Below are positions 8,717-17,247 of a DNA stretch of 64,000 bases, in pieces. A model generated the notes under the pieces. The model saw nothing but the letters and a program-made list of their open reading frames with translations. It did not search any database and was not told the DNA's origin. The position numbers and the translations under genes were made by a program. Source of the DNA: Streptomyces cyanogenus (GTDB taxonomy: Bacteria > Actinomycetota > Actinomycetes > Streptomycetales > Streptomycetaceae); the NCBI RefSeq assembly GCF_017526105.1, contig NZ_CP071839.1:7664001-7728000 (forward strand), read 5' to 3'. The stretch's first letter is position 1; every line of letters begins with the position of its first letter.

Positions 8717-8736
8717 ATACTCAATTTGTTGACTAT
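8717..8736. promoter_or_regulatory. Candidate PadR operator
   Basis: ATACTCAA (8717-8724), a TTTG spacer, then TTGACTAT (8729-8736): an inverted repeat with one mismatch per arm pair. It sits just upstream of the NTF2-like gene start at 8750. A related half-site TACTCAA occurs at 8631-8637 nearer the PadR gene. PadR proteins bind AT-rich dyads of this size between divergent genes. Confidence 0.55.
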
Positions 8737-8749
8737 GCGAGGTGGGCGC

Positions 8750-9142
8750 ATGCATCCCTTCCGCAAGGCCGTCGAGAGCGGTGACATGGACGCCGTGGCC
8801 GCCCTGCTGGCCGACGACGTCGTCTTCACCAGCCCGGTCGCCTTCAAGCCGTACCCGGGCAAGGCGATCACCGCGGCGATCCTGCGCGCCGTGTCCCGCG
8901 TCTTCGAGGACTTCACCTACGTCCGCGAGATCGCCAACCCCGACGGCCGCGACCACGCGTTCGTCTTCACCGCCACCGTCGCCGGCAAGAAGCTCCAGGG
9001 CTGCGACTTCCTGCACTTCGACGAGAACGGCAGGATCGACGAGTTCACGGTGATGGTGCGCCCGCTCTCCGCCGCCCAGGCGCTGGCCGAGGCCATGGGC
9101 GCCCAGTTCGACCGGATCGCCCGGGAGGCCGCCGGGCAGTGA
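8750..9142 (+). CDS. NTF2-like / SnoaL-like protein
   Basis: 130 residues of the NTF2 cone fold: an opening helix FRKAVESGDMDAVAALLADD followed by strands VVFTSPVAFKPYPG and the late HFDENGRIDEFTVMVRP pattern common to nuclear-transport-factor-2-like and SnoaL-like proteins. Such proteins may be small isomerases or hydrolases or ligand binders; no catalytic set is recognisable here. The ATG at 8750 is preferred because GAGGTGG lies 5-10 nt upstream. Probably controlled by the divergent PadR gene. Confidence 0.75.
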   Translation: MHPFRKAVESGDMDAVAALLADDVVFTSPVAFKPYPGKAITAAILRAVSRVFEDFTYVREIANPDGRDHAFVFTATVAGKKLQGCDFLHFDENGRIDEFTVMVRPLSAAQALAEAMGAQFDRIAREAAGQ

Positions 9143-9180
9143 CCCGACGACCGCCGGCCGTCCGGGTCATCCGGGGCGGG

Positions 9181-9238
9181 GGCTGAGGACGCCTGCGGCA
9201 GGAGATCCAGGACCCACCGTCGCAGGCGTCCGTCAGCC
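9181..9238. terminator. Long bidirectional terminator hairpin
   Basis: The arms at 9181-9197 and 9221-9238 (GGCTGA plus GGACGCCTGCG against its complement) form a 17-bp stem with a single bulged base and a 23-nt loop. It fills the gap between the converging NTF2-like and beta-galactosidase genes. Confidence 0.65.
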
Positions 9239-9244
9239 GCCCGT

Positions 9245-12200
9245 CTAGTCGCACGTCAGCGTCGGCACGGCCCAGTCGCCGTGGTCGTTGCCGTTGCCGT
9301 CGCCCGCGTCGCCGACCTTGAGGCCGATCACCTGGGCACCGCTGACGTCCACGTCGATCGGCACCGCGGCCTGCTTGCCGCGGATCGTCGGTGTGGTCAC
9401 CAAGGTCCTGCCGTCGGCGACCACGGAGAAGGTCACCGACCCCGCACCGCGTGTCTCGTCGTCGACACCGACGTCCGCCGTCAGCCGGGAGCACTTTCCG
9501 GCGACGTAGATCTCGACGTCGCTGACCGCGTTGGTGCCCAGCCCCTTGGCGTGACCGGCCCCGGCGATGCTGATCGGCCGCCCGTCCCCGGCCGCCTGCT
9601 CGCCGACGCTGGTGTCCCGCTCGACCGGCCCCCACCCGTTGGTGGAGGACAGGAACGGCAGGGCGCTCACCGCGCTCTTCCCGGCCGGCGGAGCCGGCGG
9701 GATCCCGCCGACGATGCGCTCGTCACCACCGGAGGCATGCCGTCCGTTCTGCCGGTAGCGCACGGTGGCGGTGAGCGCCGAGGCGGAGGGCAGCTCCCCG
9801 GCCGGCGGCTGCACCTTCCAGGTGAAGGCGGCCGATCCGCCGGGTCGCAGGCGTTTGACCGACGTGGAGCCCGTGGCGGTCGCGCGCCAGCCGTCGGGCG
9901 CGGAGAGCGAGGCCGTCAGGTCCGAGGCGGACGGTCTGTCCTTCGGCACCCGCACCGTCGCCTCGGCCGTGAAGGCCTGTCCCGGCTGAGCGGTGTCCGG
10001 CACGTCCAGGGTCACATCCGCTCCCGGGCGCTTCGGCATCGCGTACTCCCGGTGGTCGTAGCGCGGGCTGTCGTTCTGCGCGACGCGCAGGGACGAGGCG
10101 TAGCTGCCGTAGTCGGTGAGGGAGACCTTGCCGAGCCCGCCGGTGCTGCCGTCCAGGTTCCACACGGCGACGGCGATGCTGTTCCGGCCGTTCGGGTCGA
10201 GGATCCCGTCGGGAACCGGGAAGGTGTGCTGCGGGCCGAGGTAGTTGACGTAGTTGCCGACCTGCCAGCCGTTCACGAAGATCGTGGCGCGGTACCTGCG
10301 TGACGGGTCGTCGGTGAACGTCAGCCCGAGCGAGGTGTCCTGGCCGTGCGGCAGGTCCAGGGTGACGTCGGTGCGGTACCAGGAGACCCCGGGCCGGGTG
10401 TCGTTCGCCGGCAGGGACACCTTCTTCCAGTCGCCGTCCGGGTAGCCCGGCAGGGACCAGCCGGCCCGCTCGCCGTACAGGCCGCCCGTGGAGAGCGGGC
10501 CGCGCACCGGGTCCTGCAGGTCCTCGCCGCCCCGTACGCCCTGCAGCCGCCAGGTGACGGCGGTCAGCGGGGCCCCGATAAGGGAGGCACTGGTCAGGCC
10601 GCGCGCGGCCTTGTTCCCGTTCGTCGAGTTGTAGTCCTCCTCGTGCCCCATGTTGACGGTGAGCACGGAGACGACGTTGTCCCCCTTCGGCTTCACCGCT
10701 CCGGCCGGGAAGGCGAAGTCGGCACTGCCTGTGGTGGAGCTGCCGAGAAAAGTGCCGTTGAGCCAGGCGGAGAACGCCTGCGCGTCTCCGCCGGAGTCCG
10801 AGACCAGGTGGATGCCGGTCTCCTTGCCGCTCGCGCGGAAGCGGCCGCGGTACCACGTGTTGCCGGTGTGGAAGCCGTAGTCGTCCGCGTAGAGCACCGG
10901 CGGCGCGTTGACGCCGGAGACGCTGTTGGTGGTCGTCCGGTCGGCCACCTGCCAGCCGGAGTCGTCGAATCCGGGGGCCGCTTCGGGGGACTCCTCGGCG
11001 TGCTTCCAGTCGGTCAGCGCCGGCAGCTGGACCGGGGCGGCCACCGGGATCGCCCCGGTGAGGCTGCCCGTGCCGGTGGCCCGGGTGTCCACTGCCCTGC
11101 CGTTCCAGGTGACGCGGTCCGCGGAGGTGAACACCTCGATGTTCGTGTCGTCGGCGTTGTCGCCGGTCAGAGCCACGGTGTGGCCGCCGTCCAGACCGGT
11201 CGCCGACCGCAGCAGGTGGGTGCCGCGCACGAGTACCGGGCCGGTCGCCGTGTCCTGACGCCAGAAGGTCTCCGCCGTGGCCTTGTCGCCGACGAGCAGC
11301 AGCAGCGGGCGCTGTCCGCCGCCGCTGAGGCCGATGCGGGTCAGGCCCTTGTGCGTGTAGTTCAGGCGCAGGTCACCGGTGGCCTCGTCCCAGGTGGTCG
11401 TGACCGTGCCGCCGCTGGTGGTCACGGTGGGCCGGGAGGAGTAGCGCAGCACGGTCTCGCCGTCGCTGCCGGGGTTGCCGTAGAGCACGGCGACGTCCCG
11501 GTCGCCGATGTGCGCGTGGGTCGCGATCTCCGACGTCGAGTACTGCAACTGCGAGTCCCCGAGCCGGTAGTTCGCCACGATCACGTGCGAGTCACGCCCG
11601 TCGAGCGTGATCGCGGTACCCGGCTGCTGCGGCACCACCGGGTAGGTCGGCGTCGCGGTGGCGGCCGCCGGCACGTCGATGGCGTCGATGGACACGTAGT
11701 TGTCCGTGGACCCGGAGGCGTGGTTGCCGTTGACGACGATCCTCAGCGTGTGCGCCCCGGGCGTCAGGCCGGTCCTCTGGAAGACCACCGCCTGGTTCTC
11801 GCCGCCGGAGTCGTCGACCGTCGCCTCCTTGGTGCCGTCGAGGTAGACGTCGGCGTAGCCGTGGTTGCCGGTCCTGGAGCCGATCCAGCGGATGGCGGTG
11901 CCGTCGAAGGGGACGGTGACCGAGTCGCCGGCCTTGTCGGAGAACGACTCGGTGTGCTTGTAGTCGCCGTCGGTGTAGCTCTGGTCGGCCACGTGCGACC
12001 ACGAACCGGTGTACTGCACCGCGGAGTCGGGATCGTCCCAGGTGTACGTGGTGTCCGCGGACGGCCGGGCGGCGAAGTCCAGCGAGACGTGGGTCCTGTC
12101 GACCGCCGTGGACGTGGAGTTGCCGTGCCGCAGCACGTGGAACTGCGTCCCGGTGTCGGGGTTCATCCGGGCGGTGTCGACGACCGCCGGGTCGTCCGGC

Positions 12201-13405
12201 GGGGTGGCCCTGATCGCCTCGGTCTTGGTCAGCGGGGCGACCGACTGTGTGAAGTACCCGATCAGCTTGTCCTCGTAGTACTTCGGATCGAGCTGCCGGT
12301 TCTCGCGGATCGCGGCCCCGTAGTCGTACGACGTGTAGTTCTGCGGCATGCCCAGCCAGCCCCAGTTGGTGCCGCCGTAGGTCATGTAGAAGCTCTGCGC
12401 GGTGGCGCCCACGGCTATGTTCTGCTTGTAGAACACGTTGGCGAACCGGTCGTTGATCAACTGGGCGCACTTGTCGTAGCCGGGCCCGCCCCAGGGGTCG
12501 AAGGCGCCGCCCTGGAACTCCGGCGAGTACAGCGGCTTGCCGGCCGGGTGGTCGTAGCCGATGTCGGGTACGCCGTTCCACTTCGCGGGGTTCGAGCAGT
12601 TGAAGCCCTGCGGGTAGGAGTCCGGTCCGTCGACGTCCAGGGCGCCCGTACCGGAGTTGAAGGTGCCGTTGTTGTTTCCGGTCAGCGGTACGGTGATGCC
12701 GTCGGCGCGGGCCTTGTCCTCCAGGTGCTTCATGTAGGAGTGGCCGGCGGCCGAGCCGTTGTAGTACTCGTTCTCGACCTGGTAGGCGATGACCGAACCG
12801 GTGCCGTTGGTCAGCTGGTGGCGGGCGATGATCCGGTCGATCCGGGTCAGCCACTCGTCGGCGTTCTCCAGGAACCGCGGGTCGTCACTGCGGTTGCGCC
12901 CGGCCTTGGTGGTCATCCAGGCGGGCAGGCCGCCGCTGTCGACCTCCGCGTTGATGTACGGCGCCGGGCGCGCGATCACGTAGAGCCCGGCCTGCTCGGC
13001 CATGTCGAGCACCTTGTCGGCGTCCCGCACGCCGCTGAAGTCGTACACACCCGGCTTGGGCGAGTGGTATCCCCAGTCGAAGTACAGCGAGGTGCTGTTG
13101 AACCCGGCGGCCTTCATCTTCTGGAAGATGTCGCGCCACAGGTCCGGACTCGGGAGCCGGAAGTAGTGGAACTCGCCGGACCACAGGTAGGTGCGCTTGC
13201 CGTCGACGAGGAACGAGTACCCGTCGAGACTCACCGTGTGCGCCCCCGCACCGGCGGCGAGGGTCCGCGCGCCGGCGTCCCGCGCCGCGGCGGGTGCGGT
13301 CATGCCCGCGGCCAGGGCGATGGTCGCGGCCGTCGCGAGGACCGGACTCCGCCACCGACGGCGACCGGGTCTCGCAGCTTCTGAACCGATCCGATTACTC
13401 CGCAC
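9245..13405 (-). CDS. Secreted GH35 beta-galactosidase with C-terminal NPCBM domain
   Basis: 1,386 residues. An arginine-rich N-terminus, a hydrophobic helix (LATAATIALAAGMT) and an APAAARDA cleavage region form a secretory signal. The GH35 catalytic barrel follows, with WSGEFHYFRLPSP and FNSTSLYFDWGYHSPKPG; the acid/base glutamate lies in AYQVENEYYN and the nucleophile in YSPEFQGGAFDPWGG. BetaGal domain 2/3 and jelly-roll domains come next, then a NEW3-like beta domain and a terminal NPCBM carbohydrate-binding module (FLSSTNGWGPVERDTS ... GLGTNAVSD). It probably trims beta-linked galactose from plant or fungal polymers outside the cell. The GTG at 13405 has GGAGG 5 nt upstream; an ATG at 13417 is an alternative. 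The upstream gap has no recognised operator. Confidence 0.9.
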   Translation of the reverse strand: MRSNRIGSEAARPGRRRWRSPVLATAATIALAAGMTAPAAARDAGARTLAAGAGAHTVSLDGYSFLVDGKRTYLWSGEFHYFRLPSPDLWRDIFQKMKAAGFNSTSLYFDWGYHSPKPGVYDFSGVRDADKVLDMAEQAGLYVIARPAPYINAEVDSGGLPAWMTTKAGRNRSDDPRFLENADEWLTRIDRIIARHQLTNGTGSVIAYQVENEYYNGSAAGHSYMKHLEDKARADGITVPLTGNNNGTFNSGTGALDVDGPDSYPQGFNCSNPAKWNGVPDIGYDHPAGKPLYSPEFQGGAFDPWGGPGYDKCAQLINDRFANVFYKQNIAVGATAQSFYMTYGGTNWGWLGMPQNYTSYDYGAAIRENRQLDPKYYEDKLIGYFTQSVAPLTKTEAIRATPPDDPAVVDTARMNPDTGTQFHVLRHGNSTSTAVDRTHVSLDFAARPSADTTYTWDDPDSAVQYTGSWSHVADQSYTDGDYKHTESFSDKAGDSVTVPFDGTAIRWIGSRTGNHGYADVYLDGTKEATVDDSGGENQAVVFQRTGLTPGAHTLRIVVNGNHASGSTDNYVSIDAIDVPAAATATPTYPVVPQQPGTAITLDGRDSHVIVANYRLGDSQLQYSTSEIATHAHIGDRDVAVLYGNPGSDGETVLRYSSRPTVTTSGGTVTTTWDEATGDLRLNYTHKGLTRIGLSGGGQRPLLLLVGDKATAETFWRQDTATGPVLVRGTHLLRSATGLDGGHTVALTGDNADDTNIEVFTSADRVTWNGRAVDTRATGTGSLTGAIPVAAPVQLPALTDWKHAEESPEAAPGFDDSGWQVADRTTTNSVSGVNAPPVLYADDYGFHTGNTWYRGRFRASGKETGIHLVSDSGGDAQAFSAWLNGTFLGSSTTGSADFAFPAGAVKPKGDNVVSVLTVNMGHEEDYNSTNGNKAARGLTSASLIGAPLTAVTWRLQGVRGGEDLQDPVRGPLSTGGLYGERAGWSLPGYPDGDWKKVSLPANDTRPGVSWYRTDVTLDLPHGQDTSLGLTFTDDPSRRYRATIFVNGWQVGNYVNYLGPQHTFPVPDGILDPNGRNSIAVAVWNLDGSTGGLGKVSLTDYGSYASSLRVAQNDSPRYDHREYAMPKRPGADVTLDVPDTAQPGQAFTAEATVRVPKDRPSASDLTASLSAPDGWRATATGSTSVKRLRPGGSAAFTWKVQPPAGELPSASALTATVRYRQNGRHASGGDERIVGGIPPAPPAGKSAVSALPFLSSTNGWGPVERDTSVGEQAAGDGRPISIAGAGHAKGLGTNAVSDVEIYVAGKCSRLTADVGVDDETRGAGSVTFSVVADGRTLVTTPTIRGKQAAVPIDVDVSGAQVIGLKVGDAGDGNGNDHGDWAVPTLTCD

Positions 13406-13692
13406 TGCGGCCTCCATACCGCCTGAGCGATCAGTATCAAACAGACTCAGGCAAAGCCGAACAGTAAAGCCGCGCAAGGAGCAACACAATGGGGCGGTAG
13501 GACACGGTGGTTGACGGAGGGAAGGCCGGACCGACGACTTCCTCGCCCTTGGAAGCGCCGTGATGCGGACCGCGGCCGGCGGACCGCGGCCGCTCGCGGA
13601 CGACGCCACCCCGGCGGGAGTAGATGACCCGGACGCAGAGGGGTACCCGGGTGCCGGCAGAAACCGTTGCACCGTGGGAAGGGAGCCCTGCC

Positions 13693-14112
13693 ATGGCCCA
13701 GCACGTACGCGACATCATGACCAGCGATCTCGTGACCGTCGAGCCCCAGGCGTCGGCGGCCGCCGCGGCCCGGCTGATGCGTGACGAGGACGTCGGCGCC
13801 GTCCTGGTGACGGAGAACGGTCACCTGCGGTGCCTGGTGAGCGACCGGGACCTGGTGGTGCGGGTCTTCGCTGAGGGCGCGGACCCGGAGCAGACGACCG
13901 TGATCCAGGCGGGCAGCGAGGACCTGGTCACCGTCGGCCCGGACGACAGTCTGGACCGGGCCCTCGGCCTGATGCGCGAGCACGCCGTCCGGCGCCTCCC
14001 GGTCGTCGAGGGAGACCGGCCCGTGGGCATCGTCTCCCTGGGCGACATGGCGATCGAACGCGGCGAGGACACGGCTCTGGGGGACATCAGCGCGGCCAGG
14101 CCGAACACGTAG
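13693..14112 (+). CDS. Two-CBS-domain protein
   Basis: 139 residues made of a Bateman pair: CBS1 about 5-65 (VRDIMTSDLVTVEPQAS ... CLVSDRDLVVRVFAEG) and CBS2 about 70-130 (DLVTVGPDDSLDRAL ... VGIVSLGDMAIE). Stand-alone CBS pairs bind adenosyl nucleotides and act as energy or redox sensors. The ATG at 13693 has AAGGGAG upstream and begins the conserved part; an in-frame ATG at 13624 has no good site. The GAF/PAS phosphatase gene follows after 73 nt. Confidence 0.85.
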   Translation: MAQHVRDIMTSDLVTVEPQASAAAAARLMRDEDVGAVLVTENGHLRCLVSDRDLVVRVFAEGADPEQTTVIQAGSEDLVTVGPDDSLDRALGLMREHAVRRLPVVEGDRPVGIVSLGDMAIERGEDTALGDISAARPNT

Positions 14113-14185
14113 GCCCAGACCTGCGCGCCGGATCCCGAGGTCTTCCCCAGCCTGGGGTCCCCCCCGGCGATGCTGGAGGTGCCTG

Positions 14186-16306
14186 GTGACCAGTACGGGC
14201 GATCCGGCCACCGACACCGCGGAGCTGGACGCCGTCTTCGCGGAGACGGTGCGCCGGACGGGCGCGACCATCGGCGCCCTGTACCTGCTCGCACCGGACG
14301 AGCGGATGCTGCGGCTGGAGGCGCTGTGCGGAGTGGGGGCCGGGATGGCCGCTCCGTGGGAGACGGTGTCGCTGGCCGCGCCGGCCCCGCTGACGGACGC
14401 GGTCCGGCACGACCGCCTGGTCTGGGTGGGCAGCCAGGAGGAGATGGCCCGGTCGTATCCGCGGACCGCGATGGTGCTTCCCTACCCGTTGGCGCTGGTC
14501 GCCGCGCCCGTGACCGGCCTCAGGCGGTGGGGCGGCCTGCTGCTGATGTGGCCGGCCACCCGCCCCCCGTACATGACCGGGCGGGAACGCGCCAACATCG
14601 CGTCCAGCTGCCGGCGGGTGGCCCGGGCGCTGGAGGAGGCCGCCGACCGCGGGCCTCCCCTCGGGGCCGGCGGCAGGGCCCGCGTCGTCCCCGCCGGAAC
14701 CGGCCGCCCGTCCACCAGCCCGGAAACGGCCGTCGCCGACTTCGTCGAGCGATTGCCCGGCGGCAGCTGCGCCCTGGACCTGGAGGGGCGCTTCACGTTC
14801 CTGAGTGCCGGCGCCTGCGAGCTGCTCGGCGTCGACGCCGGCCGACTGCTCGGCACCCTGCCGTGGCAGTCCCTGCGCTGGCTGGACGACCCCACGTACG
14901 AGGACCGCTACCGTGCCGCGGTGATCAGCCGGGCGCCGGTGGCCTTCACCGCGTGCCGCCCGCCGGACCAGTGGCTCGAATTCCACCTGTACCCGGACGA
15001 CAGCGGCATCAGCGTCCGCATCGTCAGCACCAGCGAGGAGCCCCCGCCCGCACCGGCCCACCGGTCCGCGGGCGCTGCCGCACCCACCCGCGCCGGCCGG
15101 CTCTACCAGCTCACCCACCTGGCCGCCACGCTCTCCGAGGTCGTGGGCGTCCAGGACGTGATCGACCTGGTCGCCGACCAGATCATGCCCGCGTTCGGCG
15201 CCCAGGGACTGGTGCTGTCGGCCGCCGAGGGCGGCCGGCTGCGGATCACCGGTCACAGCGGCTACTCCAGCGAGACCATCGAGCGCCTCGACGGCCTGCC
15301 CCTCGACACCCGCCTCACCCCGGCGGGGCGCGCCCTGAGCACCGGCATCCCGGCGTTCTTCGCCGACCGGGAGGAGATGCGGCGCACCTACCCGGAGGCG
15401 CTGCAGATCAGCAGCGCCCACGCCTGGGCCTTCCTGCCGCTGGTCATCTCCGGCCGGCCGGTCGGCTGCTGCGTCCTGTCGTACGACCACCCCCACGAGT
15501 TCCCGGCCGAGGAACGAGCCGTCATGACGTCGCTCGCCGGGCTCATCGCCCAGGCCCTCGACCGCGCCCGGCTGTACGACACCAAACACGAGATCGCCCG
15601 CGGCCTGCAGGCGGCGCTGCTCCCACGCACCCTGCCCGAGGTCGGCGGCCTGACGGTCGCCGCCCGCTACATGCCCGCCACCCGCGGGATGGAGATCGGC
15701 GGAGACTTCTACGACCTGGTGCGCCTCGGCGACACCGCCGCCGCGGCCGTCATCGGCGACGTACAGGGCCACAACGTGGCCGCCGCCGCTCTCATGGGCC
15801 AGGTCCGTACCGCGGTCCGCGCCCACGCGGCACTCGGCACGCCCCCCGGCCAGGTCCTCGCCGGAACGAACCGGCTCCTCGCCGACTTCGGCCCCGACCT
15901 GTTCACCAGCTGCCTCTACGCCCGCCTCGACTTCTCCCGCCGGAGCATCACCCTGGCCAGCGCCGGCCACCCGCCACCCCTGCTGCGCCTCCCCGGCGGC
16001 GACACCCGGCCCGTCGTCGTCCCACCCGGACCACTCCTGGGGATCCTCCCCGACGCCGTGTTCCCCGTGACCGAGATCGCGCTCGTGCCGGGGATGATCC
16101 TCGCCTTCTACACCGACGGTCTGGTCGAGCGGCCCGGAGTCGACCTGGACGACTCCATCACCGCCCTCGCCCGGCACCTCGCACGCGCCGACGACCGGGA
16201 CCTGGACCTGCTCATCGACGACCTCGTCAGCGAAGCGGACACGACCGGGCAGCGCGCGGACGACATCGCGCTCCTCCTGCTGCAGCACCGTGCCGGCGCA
16301 CGGTGA
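14186..16306 (+). CDS. GAF-PAS-GAF SpoIIE-type serine phosphatase
   Basis: 706 residues, soluble. Order: GAF-like sensor (about 10-150, GAxxGALYLLAPDERMLRLE), PAS-like segment (about 185-275, LDLEGRFTFLSAGACELLGV), second GAF (about 305-455, with FLPLVISGRPVG) and a PP2C/SpoIIE phosphatase (about 480-700) showing the metal-site aspartates in MEIGGDFYDLV and FYTDGLVE and the GHNVAAAALMGQVR helix. Such proteins dephosphorylate STAS antagonists and so free sigma factors, here in response to small ligands. The GTG start has GGAGGTG at the right spacing. No kinase (HATPase) domain is fused, unlike the protein at 27615. Confidence 0.85.
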   Translation: MTSTGDPATDTAELDAVFAETVRRTGATIGALYLLAPDERMLRLEALCGVGAGMAAPWETVSLAAPAPLTDAVRHDRLVWVGSQEEMARSYPRTAMVLPYPLALVAAPVTGLRRWGGLLLMWPATRPPYMTGRERANIASSCRRVARALEEAADRGPPLGAGGRARVVPAGTGRPSTSPETAVADFVERLPGGSCALDLEGRFTFLSAGACELLGVDAGRLLGTLPWQSLRWLDDPTYEDRYRAAVISRAPVAFTACRPPDQWLEFHLYPDDSGISVRIVSTSEEPPPAPAHRSAGAAAPTRAGRLYQLTHLAATLSEVVGVQDVIDLVADQIMPAFGAQGLVLSAAEGGRLRITGHSGYSSETIERLDGLPLDTRLTPAGRALSTGIPAFFADREEMRRTYPEALQISSAHAWAFLPLVISGRPVGCCVLSYDHPHEFPAEERAVMTSLAGLIAQALDRARLYDTKHEIARGLQAALLPRTLPEVGGLTVAARYMPATRGMEIGGDFYDLVRLGDTAAAAVIGDVQGHNVAAAALMGQVRTAVRAHAALGTPPGQVLAGTNRLLADFGPDLFTSCLYARLDFSRRSITLASAGHPPPLLRLPGGDTRPVVVPPGPLLGILPDAVFPVTEIALVPGMILAFYTDGLVERPGVDLDDSITALARHLARADDRDLDLLIDDLVSEADTTGQRADDIALLLLQHRAGAR

Positions 16307-16433
16307 GCCCGACCTCGCCGGGGCCATCCGGAGGCATCGCGGTGGCGCCCGCCAGGACGCGCCCACACGCTGGATCGGGATGCGAACGTCCGCACCGCGC
16401 CCTGCGCGGCAAGCAAGGTTCTGGGAGGAACGA

Positions 16434-17171
16434 GTGACCGCTTCGTCGCCCGCCACCGACGCACCGCCGGCCCGTTACGACGACCTGCGGGCCCTGGTGA
16501 TCAACTGCACGCTCAAGCGCTCGCCGGAGACGAGCAACACCCAGGGGCTGATCGACCGCAGCACCGCCATCCTGGGCGCGCAGGGAGTGCAGACCGACGT
16601 CGTACGGGCGGTGGACCACGACATCGCCACCGGTGTGTGGCCCGACATGCGGGAGCACGGCTGGGACAGGGACGCCTGGCCGGACCTGTACCGGCAGGTC
16701 CTGGCGGCCGACATCCTCGTCCTGGCCGGACCCATCTGGCTCGGTGACAACAGCTCCGTGATGAAGCAGGTGATCGAGCGTCTCTACTCCTGCTCCAGCC
16801 TGCTCAACGAAGCGGGACAGTACGCCTATTACGGCCGCGTGGGCGGCTGCCTGATCACCGGCAACGAGGACGGCGTCAAGCACTGCGCCATGAACGTCCT
16901 CTACAGCCTGCAGCACCTGGGCTACACGATCCCTCCCCAGGCGGACGCCGGCTGGATCGGCGAGGCGGGCCCCGGCCCCTCCTATCTGGACCCGGGCTCG
17001 GGCGGCCCGGAGAACGACTTCACCAACCGCAACACCACCTTCATGACCTGGAACCTGCTGCATCTGGCGCGGGCGCTGAAGGACCTGGGCGGCATCCCCG
17101 CCTACGGGAACCAGCGCACGGCCTGGGACGCGGGCTGCCGCCACGACTACGAGAACCCGGAACACCGATAG
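16434..17171 (+). CDS. Flavodoxin-fold NAD(P)H-dependent oxidoreductase
   Basis: 245 residues of the FMN_red / flavodoxin-like family: ALVINCTLKRSPETSNTQGL supplies the phosphate-binding loop after the first strand, AADILVLAGPIWLGDNSSVMKQ is the second conserved block contacting FMN, and GGCLITGNEDGVKHCAMNVLYSLQ continues the Rossmann-like core. Likely a quinone, nitro or FMN reductase in the cytoplasm. The GTG at 16434 is preceded by GGGAGGA at 6 nt; an ATG at 16290 would add unlikely residues. It converges with katG. Confidence 0.8.
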   Translation: MTASSPATDAPPARYDDLRALVINCTLKRSPETSNTQGLIDRSTAILGAQGVQTDVVRAVDHDIATGVWPDMREHGWDRDAWPDLYRQVLAADILVLAGPIWLGDNSSVMKQVIERLYSCSSLLNEAGQYAYYGRVGGCLITGNEDGVKHCAMNVLYSLQHLGYTIPPQADAGWIGEAGPGPSYLDPGSGGPENDFTNRNTTFMTWNLLHLARALKDLGGIPAYGNQRTAWDAGCRHDYENPEHR

Positions 17172-17247
17172 AGACGCAAGCGGTACCGGGACCGGTGCAC
17201 TGCGCCACGTCCCGGCCGGCCGAGGTGGGCCGACCGGGACGCCGGGC

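Noticed and set aside
10346..13384. Long plus-strand open frame opposite the beta-galactosidase gene
   Set aside because: It mirrors the third-position G/C bias of the GH35 gene, is rich in Arg, Gly and Val, and matches no family.
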